Positions 1 to 8,666 of a stretch of DNA of 10,803 nucleotides are shown here, one piece after another. Position numbers and translations under genes: made by a program. Below the pieces are notes generated by a model. The model made no database searches, was not told the DNA's origin, and saw only the letters and a list, made by a program, of their open reading frames with translations. Numbering within the stretch: position 1 is the first letter of the stretch; every line of letters begins with the position of its first letter. Source of the DNA: Rhodospirillales bacterium (lineage in GTDB: Bacteria; Pseudomonadota; Alphaproteobacteria; Rhodospirillales; JAOUPW01); the NCBI GenBank assembly GCA_029879665.1, contig JAOUPW010000026.1, forward strand, positions 1 through 10,803, in the 5' to 3' direction.

Positions 1-153
1 GCGGTCTAACCCATTGTAATTACGGGCTTTAAAATCGACGGCGCGTATCAGGGTCAGGTTAGCCATTGGGCCGGCCATCGAGAAGAACACATCGAAGATG
101 GCGAAAATCCGGGAAAGTAAGGGAAAATGACGGGTCTTTAAGGTTGCTGGCAT
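1..153 (-). CDS. Possible 5' part of a short unrecognised protein, cut by the window edge
   Basis: An ATG at 153-151 on the minus strand opens 51 codons without a stop up to the window edge. The product begins MPATLKTRHFPLLSRIFAIF and continues with a hydrophobic stretch (roughly residues 10-38), followed by a polar, basic part ending in NGLDR. Short alphaproteobacterial proteins of the DUF1127 type have a loosely similar layout, but no diagnostic motif is visible. A weak Shine-Dalgarno-like GGGTGA lies about 4 nt before the ATG. Fifty-one open codons are not compelling on their own. The AT-rich region to the right would be its upstream region, which would make it divergent from the sahR operon. 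It could equally be a chance frame. Confidence 0.3.
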   Translation of the reverse strand, partial: MPATLKTRHFPLLSRIFAIFDVFFSMAGPMANLTLIRAVDFKARNYNGLDR

Positions 154-227
154 GAATTCACCCAGTTATCGGACCCAGGCCGCCCAACCGGACTCTATAT
201 GATCCGATCAAGGGGCACTTATGGCCA

Positions 228-246
228 AGACCTAGTGGATAGGTCT
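228..246. repeat. 7-bp hairpin
   Basis: Arms AGACCTA (228-234) and TAGGTCT (240-246) are perfectly complementary around a 5-base loop. No T-run follows on either strand, so it is not an ordinary intrinsic terminator. Its function is unknown. Confidence 0.4.
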
Positions 247-249
247 AGC

Positions 250-361
250 CCTTGTGGTTAAGTCACTGAGGCCCCCCATATCACAGGGTATATTAATAAT
301 ATAGCTCCCAAAGGAAGAAAGCGCACGAGAATGCCCAGACCGTTGCAAAAAAACCACAAGG
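250..361. repeat. 10-bp inverted pair spanning 112 bp
   Basis: CCTTGTGGTT at 250-259 recurs as its exact reverse complement AACCACAAGG at 352-361. No transposase or target duplication accompanies it. A chance pair of this length in a region this small is unlikely but possible. Confidence 0.3.
289..303. repeat. 15-base AT-only palindrome
   Basis: TATATTA (289-295) and TAATATA (297-303) are exact reverse complements around the single base at 296. It lies about 240 bp before the sahR start and about 140 bp upstream of the possible minus-strand gene at the left edge. It could be a regulator site or simply AT-rich promoter DNA. Confidence 0.35.
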
Positions 362-458
362 TCAATTAATTTGGGTTTATCCCAATAAATATCGTAATTC
401 TATGTTTTCAAAAGAAGAACTATAAAAAGCGTGGTGTTTTTTTCTGGACTTCATAAAT

Positions 459-490
459 ATAAAGATATAAAGACATGTTTATATCTTTAT
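459..490. promoter_or_regulatory. Probable SahR operator: perfect 13-bp inverted repeat
   Basis: The left arm ATAAAGATATAAA (459-471) and its exact reverse complement (478-490) flank a 6-base spacer GACATG. Each arm contains two ATAAA boxes 8 bp apart, so the site shows four boxes (459, 467, and their complements at 478 and 486). It ends 44 bp before the GTG start of the ArsR-type regulator. ArsR-family dimers bind such AT-rich dyads, and SahR regulators are known to control metF and metH through upstream operators. TATAAA sequences at 458-463 and 466-471 inside the dyad could serve as a -10 element, which would suit repression by promoter occlusion. Assignment to SahR is inferred from position and symmetry. 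Confidence 0.75.
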
Positions 491-491
491 T

Positions 492-516
492 GCTTATCAA
501 ATGAGCGGTTTTTTTT
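492..516 (+). terminator. Weak hairpin plus T8 tract in the operon leader
   Basis: Bases 492-497 (GCTTAT) can pair with 501-506 (ATGAGC), with one G-U wobble and a 3-base loop. GG and then eight T residues (509-516) follow. The layout is that of an intrinsic terminator, but the stem is short and AU-rich. It lies between the operator and the sahR start, so it could be a leader attenuator, or only the AT-rich promoter edge. Confidence 0.2.
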
Positions 517-534
517 GGGAAAGGTCACCTTCCG

Positions 535-1566
535 GTGGATACCTTGTTGACGGCCTTGAAGGCGGTGGCGGAACCGACCCGTCTCAGACTCCTTGCGCTG
601 CTGGCCCAGGGGGAACTGACGGTCAGCGAACTGGTGCGCATTCTAGGCCAGAGCCAGCCCCGGGTTTCCAGACATCTCCGTCTTCTCACCGAGGCCGGCG
701 TCCTGGACCGGTTTCAGGAAGGAAGCTGGGTGTTTCACCGCCTCGCCCAAGGGGATAGAGAGGGCAGCACCGCTGGCGCCGACCTGGCCCAGCATCTGAC
801 GGCACAGCTGTCTCCCGAAGACCCTGTACTGAAGGGGGACCAAACCCGGCTGATGGAGGTCAAACGCACCCGCGCCGAAGCCGCCGCCAGATATTTCGCC
901 GCCAATGCCGGGCAGTGGGATGAAATCCGCTCTCTTCAGGTGGATGAACAGGAAGTGGAACGGGTGATCCTGAATCTGCTGCCCGTTTCCAAGGTTTCCG
1001 GCCCGGCTTTTGGCCCGGTTTCCGGTCCAGTCTTCGATCAGGCCTCCGGGCTGCTCGACATCGGTACCGGAACCGGCCGCATGCTGGAAATTCTCGGACC
1101 CCGCTACCGTCACGGCCACGGCATAGACCTGTCCCATGAGATGCTGTCGGTGGCCCGGGCCAATCTCCATAAGGCCGGGCTTGATCATTGCCAGGTGCAA
1201 AAGGGAGATATGTACCAGTTACCGTTTGCCGCCGAAGCCTTCGACGGGGTGATCATCCACCAGGTTCTGCATTTTGCCGACCGGCCCCAGGAGCCTATCG
1301 CCGAGGCGGCCCGGGTGCTCGGACCCGGGGGCCGGTTGGTGGTGGTGGATTTCGCGCCCCATAAACTGGAAACCCTGCGCGACGATCACGAACACCGGCG
1401 TCTTGGCTTCAGCGATAAAGAAGTTGCCGGTTGGATTGACGCCGCCCATCTGCAATTGAGCGGTATTCATCATCTGCCCGGAACCCCCCTGACGGTGACG
1501 GTCTGGTGGGGCGACAAGGCTATCACCCAAAATTCAATCAAAGGAAGCGCTGATGCCCGGACCTAA
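535..1566 (+). CDS. sahR: SahR-type regulator: ArsR winged helix fused to a SAM-methyltransferase fold
   Basis: This is a 343-residue fusion. Residues 1-75 form an ArsR-type winged helix, with the recognition segment around SQPRVSRHLRLLTEAGVL (40-57). The ELCVCDL-type metal-binding Cys motif of metal-sensing ArsR proteins is replaced by ELTVSEL, so it is not a classic metal sensor. Residues 107-327 form a class I methyltransferase domain, with the SAM/SAH loop LLDIGTGTGRML (173-184), an acidic residue in GIDLSHEML (196-204) and the LGPGGRLVVVDF strand (262-273). In the known SahR family such a domain senses S-adenosylhomocysteine, which releases the repressor from SAM-cycle operons. The start is GTG at 535, with AAGG at 521-524; the frame has no better start, and MDTLLTALKAVAEPTRLRLL is a typical ArsR opening. 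Its end overlaps metF by 14 nt, and an operator-like palindrome lies upstream, so autoregulation is likely. Enzymatic methyltransfer cannot be excluded. Confidence 0.88.
   Translation: MDTLLTALKAVAEPTRLRLLALLAQGELTVSELVRILGQSQPRVSRHLRLLTEAGVLDRFQEGSWVFHRLAQGDREGSTAGADLAQHLTAQLSPEDPVLKGDQTRLMEVKRTRAEAAARYFAANAGQWDEIRSLQVDEQEVERVILNLLPVSKVSGPAFGPVSGPVFDQASGLLDIGTGTGRMLEILGPRYRHGHGIDLSHEMLSVARANLHKAGLDHCQVQKGDMYQLPFAAEAFDGVIIHQVLHFADRPQEPIAEAARVLGPGGRLVVVDFAPHKLETLRDDHEHRRLGFSDKEVAGWIDAAHLQLSGIHHLPGTPLTVTVWWGDKAITQNSIKGSADART
993..1049 (+). repeat. 24-bp in-frame tandem repeat in the SahR linker
   Basis: Two 24-bp units start at 993 and 1017, both opening with GGTTTCCGG. A degenerate third copy, GGCCTCCGG, starts at 1041. 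They encode VSGPAFGP, VSGPVFDQ and then ASG (residues 154-171), just before the SAM/SAH-binding loop. The period is a multiple of three, so copy-number change would keep the frame. Confidence 0.6.
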
Positions 1567-2526
1567 TAACAACAGTACCGCCACCGCCGGCCAGGAAGGA
1601 CGGGGCCTGGGAGCGCAGGGCCTGGGGGCGGCGGCCCTGGCGGTAGCGTCGCCTCTTCCCCGGGACGTCAACGTGTCCTTTGAATTTTTTCCGCCGAAAA
1701 CGGAACAGATGGAACAAACGCTGTGGACCTGCGTCGAACGGCTGGCGCCGCTGGCGCCGTCCTTCGTTTCCGTTACCTACGGCGCCGGCGGCACCACCCG
1801 CGAACGCACCCATGCGACGGTGCTGAAAATTCGTAAGCAAACGGACATCAAGCCCGCCGCGCATCTGACCTGCGTCGGCGCCAGCCGCGACGAAGTGGAT
1901 GCTATCGCCCAGCGCTATTGGGACGAGGGTATCGATCACATTGTTGCGCTCCGCGGCGATCCCGCTGAAGACGCCGGCGGCTACATCCCCCATCCCGACG
2001 GTTACGCCTATGCCTCCGATCTGGTGGCGGGGTTGAAAAAAATAGGCGATTTCAAGATCAGCGTCGCCGCCTATGCGGAAACTCATCCCGAAGCGAAAAG
2101 CCCGGAAGACGACCTGGATAACCTAAAACGCAAGATCGACGCCGGCGCGACCCAGGCGATCACCCAGTTCTTTTTCGATGTGGATGTTTACCTTCGCTTT
2201 CTCGAACGGGTCCGCGCCGCCGGGATCACGGTACCAATTGTGCCCGGAATCCTGCCGGTGACCAATTTCGCCCGCGTGGTTCAGTTCAGCGGCCTTTGCG
2301 GGGCCACGGTTCCTCCGTGGATGGCGGATCTGTTCGAGGGATTGGACGATGATCCGGAAACGCGCAAGCTGGTCGCGGCCACGGTCGCCGCTGAACAGTG
2401 CCGCGTGCTGAATGCAAACGGGGTCAAGGATTTCCATTTTTATACCCTCAACCGCGCCGACCTGACCTTTGCCATCTGCCGGATCCTCGGTGTAAAGCCC
2501 CGCGCGGCAACAAACGGGAAGGTGGG

Positions 2527-2530
<4 letters not shown>
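1553..2530 (+). CDS. metF: 5,10-methylenetetrahydrofolate reductase
   Basis: This FAD enzyme reduces 5,10-methylene-THF to 5-methyl-THF, the methyl donor for MetH. The 325-residue TIM-barrel protein tracks E. coli MetF throughout with an offset of about 16. [11 protein letters not shown] (41-51) carries Glu44, equivalent to E. coli Glu28; VALRGD ends in Asp136, equivalent to Asp120; ITQFFFDV (203-210) and PVTNF (235-239, equivalent to Phe223) follow. The C-terminal [14 protein letters not shown] (291-304) is also conserved. The ATG at 1553 has AAGGA 7 nt upstream and overlaps sahR by 14 nt, indicating translational coupling. The stop overlaps the metH start (ATGA). The first 38 residues are a Gly/Ala-rich extension longer than the E. 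coli N terminus, with no alternative ATG before Met53. This is a confident assignment. Confidence 0.97.
1603..1645 (+). repeat. 15-bp in-frame microrepeat in the MetF N-terminal extension
   Basis: Units at 1603-1617 and 1618-1632 share GGGCCTGGG at their start, and a degenerate third copy follows at 1633. They encode [10 protein letters not shown] and then ALA. The segment lies outside the conserved barrel and probably forms a flexible tail. Confidence 0.5.
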
Positions 2531-6231
<3,701 letters not shown>

Positions 6232-6259
6232 GGGCAGGTTGCGCGGGAGGATTTGGGGG

Positions 6260-6445
6260 TCAGGCGGAAAAGTTGATTTTACGGCCCCGGTGGGGCGGAA
6301 TAAACTCGCTCCGGATGGGCTTGCTCGCCACCCGCTTTAAATGATCGACATGAGTTTGGGTGGATTTTTCAATGGCGCGGACGACGCGTTGCTCACCTTG
6401 CGCCGCGAATTTGATCGATACCAACGGGCTTAGTCCCTGGGCCAT
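6260..6445 (-). CDS. Small basic hypothetical protein, 61 residues
   Basis: I do not recognise this protein. It starts MAQGLSPLVSIKF and ends in a basic, proline-containing tail (SEFIPPHRGRKINFSA). The middle (residues 14-40) is charged and could form an amphipathic helix. There is no signal peptide or membrane segment. The ATG at 6445-6443 is preceded by AGAGG at a good distance, and this decides the start over the ATG at 6490, which would add 15 unconvincing residues. It converges on metH, with 28 bp between the stops, and its upstream region is shared with the plus-strand gene at 6607. The clear ribosome binding site and protein-like composition argue for a real gene. Its shortness argues for caution. 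Confidence 0.55.
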   Translation of the reverse strand: MAQGLSPLVSIKFAAQGEQRVVRAIEKSTQTHVDHLKRVASKPIRSEFIPPHRGRKINFSA

Positions 6446-6545
6446 GTATAATACCTCTTGATTTCGAAGGGGTCCGTCACTGCTCGGCATAATCTTACCC
6501 TGCCCGGAGCCCCGTTCCCGTGATATTAATCACTGGGGAAGATCG

Positions 6546-6582
6546 CCAAGGCCCCATTTTCCGGCCTTTTGGATGTTTTTTT
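6546..6582 (+). terminator. Intrinsic-terminator-like hairpin
   Basis: AAGGCC (6548-6553) pairs with GGCCTT (6563-6568) around a 9-base loop. The stem can extend with CC at 6546-6547 and GG at 6571-6572 across a two-base bulge. Three bases later come seven T residues (6576-6582). It could end a long metH transcript, which would then be antisense to the small gene at 6260-6445. Alternatively it could act as an attenuator, because the next start codon is only 24 nt further on. Confidence 0.5.
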
Positions 6583-6606
6583 ACAATTGGCGCTGGGCTT
6601 GGGAAC

Positions 6607-6867
6607 ATGAGCCGCTCGAACGAGACCCGGAAACTTTATTTTCTGATTTTTGGCGTTATCTTCGTCGTGCTCGGCATTGCCGGGCTGTTCTTGCCTTTTT
6701 TGCAAGGCATACTGTTTTTGCTGGTGGGCTTGTTACTGCTGTCGGCGGTGTCTCCCCGGGCGCGGATGTTCCGCATGTGGCTGGGGCGGCGCTTTCCGCG
6801 CGTCCGGCAAAAACTGGAAGACGCCTGGAAGTGGCTGCGCCATAAATATGGAATTTCCCGGCACTGA
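6607..6867 (+). CDS. Small two-helix membrane protein, DUF454/PGPGW-like
   Basis: This 86-residue protein has a short basic N terminus, two hydrophobic segments (about residues 10-29 and 32-48) separated by a Pro-containing turn (FLPFLQG), and a strongly basic, Trp-containing cytoplasmic tail (SPRARMFRMW to WKWLRHKYG). The layout resembles DUF454 (YbaN-like) or PGPGW-type small inner-membrane proteins, whose roles are unknown. I placed the start at the ATG of MSRSNETRK. The frame is open upstream to a GTG at 6520, but that would add 29 unlikely residues and run through the terminator-like hairpin. The Shine-Dalgarno is weak, with GGG 4-6 nt before the ATG. The gene at 6902 follows after 34 bp and is probably co-transcribed. 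The family call is tentative. Confidence 0.7.
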   Translation: MSRSNETRKLYFLIFGVIFVVLGIAGLFLPFLQGILFLLVGLLLLSAVSPRARMFRMWLGRRFPRVRQKLEDAWKWLRHKYGISRH

Positions 6868-6901
6868 AGAATTTTCACCGATATGTTAGGGTAAATCCGT
6901 C

Positions 6902-7222
6902 ATGGCCGAAGTCACCGAAATCTATATCTGCCGGGAAGGGCAAAGCCTGAAGCAGGGCAAGGTCGAATATTCCCACAGCATCGAAGTCCGCGAGGACGCC
7001 GAGGACGACGCCAAGCGCCGCTGCCGCGGGGTGTCGGCAATCCAGAAGGTCGCCTATTACCGCGTCAACGATCAGGGCGACTTTCGAATTTTCTACTCTT
7101 TTACCAACCCCGACTTTATCGCCAAGGCGGACCGCGAAGAAGAAGCGAAGAAAAAACCGAAACGGCGCAAACGCAAAAAGCCGAAAACGTTGTGGCAGAA
7201 AATTATGGGGGTTTTGCAGTGA
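6902..7222 (+). CDS. Hypothetical protein with a Lys/Arg-rich tail, 106 residues
   Basis: I do not recognise this protein. Residues 1-75 look like a small folded domain with alternating strands (VTEIYICREG, KVAYYRVNDQGDFRIFYSF) around an acidic helix (EVREDAEDDAKRR). It has cysteines at 10 and 41. Residues 76-95 are highly charged, with the basic run KKKPKRRKRKKPK at 83-95. A short amphipathic end, TLWQKIMGVLQ, follows. The basic tail may bind nucleic acid or anionic membrane. There is no signal peptide. The ATG at 6902 has AGGG about 10 nt upstream. It lies 34 bp after the small membrane protein on the same strand, with no terminator between, so they may share a transcript. Confidence 0.75.
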   Translation: MAEVTEIYICREGQSLKQGKVEYSHSIEVREDAEDDAKRRCRGVSAIQKVAYYRVNDQGDFRIFYSFTNPDFIAKADREEEAKKKPKRRKRKKPKTLWQKIMGVLQ

Positions 7223-7306
7223 CGCGATTTGTCCCCGGGTTGGAATTCGAGTAAATAAAAATAAACCGGTTTTCAGCGGTGCGCCCTCGCGTGTTGAAAT
7301 CACAGC

Positions 7307-7325
7307 TTAGGATTGTGTTAGGATT
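7307..7325 (+). promoter_or_regulatory. 11-bp-period direct repeat before the DUF898/M48 operon
   Basis: TTAGGATT occurs at 7307-7314 and again at 7318-7325, separated by GTG, so the copies sit one helical turn apart. Tandem half-sites with an 11-bp period are typical of OmpR/PhoB-type response regulators. TTGAAA at 7294-7299 could be a -35 element. The binding factor is unknown. Confidence 0.4.
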
Positions 7326-7327
7326 TA

Positions 7328-7347
7328 AGCATCTAGTATTAGATGTT
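7328..7347. repeat. Dyad in the DUF898 gene promoter region
   Basis: CATCTA (7330-7335) and TAGATG (7340-7345) are exact reverse complements around GTAT. An A-T pair (7328/7347) and a G-T wobble (7329/7346) add to the stem. No T-run follows. It could be an operator or a leader hairpin, 56 bp before the start codon. A second weak pair, TCCGCC (7352-7357) with GGCGGA (7374-7379), lies closer to the ribosome binding site. Confidence 0.35.
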
Positions 7348-7400
7348 ATCATCCGCCGGTCGGTTGCGGTAATGGCGGAAAATAGGAAAGGGGGCTTTCT

Positions 7401-8663
7401 ATGAGCGATACCGTGATAATGCCGCCGCCCGCATCACCCGCGCCGCCCGCGACTGATCCGCAACAGCCGGACGTCGCCTTCGCCGGGCGCCGCTGGCCGC
7501 TGTTCAAATTGATGGTCAAGAATGCAATCTTACAGTTGTTGACCCTGGGCATCTACCGCTTCTGGGCCAAAACCTGGGTGCGCCGCTATTTCTGGAGCAA
7601 CACGCGCATCAAGGACGAACCGCTGGAATACACCGGCCTGCCGTCGGAACTGCTGATCGGTTTTCTCATCGTGCTTGCCGTTCTGGTCCCCCTGGGAATT
7701 TCCTACCATTTTATTGAACTGGCCATGGCGGCAATGCCGTTCGCGGCGCAGATTGCCTTGAATGTTTTCTATTACGTGGTGATTATTGCCCTGATTCAAT
7801 TCGGCTTCTACCGCATGTGGCGATACCGCATGTCGCGTACGGCCTGGCGGGGAATCCGCTTCGGGCTTGAAGGGTCGGCCAGGGAGTACGTGAAAAAATC
7901 GTTTCTCTGGGGCCTGTTGACGTTGGCTACCTTAGGCGTTGCCATGCCGTGGACGCGGGTGGCGCTGATGCGCTACCGCATATCCAATACGCGCTATGGC
8001 GACGCGCCGTTCGATTTCGAAGGCTCGGCCAAGGCCCTGCTCGGCCCCTGGCTGGTGTTCTACGTTCCGCTCATCCTATATTTTGGACTTTTGGCGGCGT
8101 CGGGGCTATTCGACTCCGATGTTATGAGTGGAACGGGTGAGCCTCAAATCAACACGTCGCTAGCTATTTCCGCATCATTGGTGTTGTTCTTAATCTTCCC
8201 TATTTCCATTTGGTACCGGGTCCGGGAATTCCGGTTCATGATCGACAGCACCCGGTTTTCGGATGTCTCGTTTAAGTCGGAACTGGAAACGCTGAGCATC
8301 ATTCTGCTCGGCATCGGAACTGCTATCGTGACGTTTTTTGTCTTACTACTCATTTTTTCCTTAATCGCCGTGGTGGTAGGAATTTTCGCTGGGATATATC
8401 ATGGCGTATATGATTTCGAAGCTACTTTGGCAGGGGGCGAACCGGCCGCCGCGTTTGTGGTTGGGGTCTTAATCATTTTGACCTTCCTGATGGTGACCAC
8501 CGTGATCAAGACGGTGATCTTTCAACGCGGCATCGTCTTTCAGGCCTGCCGCACCGCGTCCATCTCCGACTCCGGCGCCTTCAACCGGGTGCTGCAGTCC
8601 ACCGCCGCGGCGCCGGCGCACGGCGAGGGTTTGGCGGACGCCTTCGATGTCGGGGCCATCTGA
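7401..8663 (+). CDS. DUF898 (YjgN-family) polytopic inner-membrane protein
   Basis: This 420-residue protein has family hallmarks LLTLGIYRFWAKTWVRRYFW (46-65), then NTRI and PLEYTG (74-79), and the C-terminal GEGLADAFDVGA (408-419). A Pro/Ala-rich cytoplasmic N terminus precedes hydrophobic segments at about 83-105, 115-136, 168-184, 212-235, 253-272, 297-333 and 348-374. A motif of the form NTR-x-x-D-x-x-F-x-F-x-G recurs at about 67-79, 145-158, 195-208 and, degenerately, 282-296, each time next to a membrane segment, which suggests internal duplication. The function of DUF898 is not established. The ATG at 7401 has AGGAAAGGGGG upstream. The gene ends 3 nt before the M48 protease start, so the two are probably coupled, and the pairing suggests a shared envelope role. 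Confidence 0.92.
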   Translation: MSDTVIMPPPASPAPPATDPQQPDVAFAGRRWPLFKLMVKNAILQLLTLGIYRFWAKTWVRRYFWSNTRIKDEPLEYTGLPSELLIGFLIVLAVLVPLGISYHFIELAMAAMPFAAQIALNVFYYVVIIALIQFGFYRMWRYRMSRTAWRGIRFGLEGSAREYVKKSFLWGLLTLATLGVAMPWTRVALMRYRISNTRYGDAPFDFEGSAKALLGPWLVFYVPLILYFGLLAASGLFDSDVMSGTGEPQINTSLAISASLVLFLIFPISIWYRVREFRFMIDSTRFSDVSFKSELETLSIILLGIGTAIVTFFVLLLIFSLIAVVVGIFAGIYHGVYDFEATLAGGEPAAAFVVGVLIILTFLMVTTVIKTVIFQRGIVFQACRTASISDSGAFNRVLQSTAAAPAHGEGLADAFDVGAI

Positions 8664-8666
8664 CCG

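Larger units (their letters stand above)
154..534. other. Non-coding upstream region of the sahR-metF-metH operon
   Basis: No frame in this 381-base stretch looks coding, and base composition falls sharply to AT-rich from about 280 to 515, unlike the GC-rich genes that follow. It holds several dyads: a hairpin at 228-246, a 15-base AT palindrome at 289-303, a 10-bp inverted pair at 250-259/352-361, a short hairpin with arms TTGGG/CCCAA at 371-385, and the strong palindrome at 459-490. T-runs lie at 437-443 (7 T) and 509-516 (8 T). I saw no cobalamin, SAM-II or SAH riboswitch core by eye. It probably carries the operon promoter and perhaps that of a divergent gene at the left edge. Confidence 0.7.

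Noticed and set aside
250..361. 10-bp inverted pair as ends of an insertion sequence or MITE
   Set aside because: There is no target-site duplication, no second copy in the window and no transposase fragment between the arms.
154..534. Cobalamin, SAM-II or SAH riboswitch upstream of the methionine operon
   Set aside because: No recognisable conserved core was seen by eye. A protein operator with an adjoining sensor gene explains the control better.
501..758. Plus-strand frame with an ATG at 501, 85 codons
   Set aside because: It overlaps the sahR start in another frame, and its Gly/Pro/Arg-rich product is typical of a GC-rich shadow frame.
2398..2526. 43-codon upstream extension of metH
   Set aside because: It lies within metF and encodes Pro/Arg-rich, unconserved residues. 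The ATG at 2527 with a strong ribosome binding site gives the standard MetH N terminus.
6447..6452. TATAAT on the plus strand as a -10 box
   Set aside because: There is no -35-like sequence at the right distance, and it sits in the ribosome binding region of a minus-strand gene.
7263..7272. AAACCGGTTT palindrome after the gene at 6902
   Set aside because: A single 10-base palindrome without loop, T-run or repetition is within chance expectation.
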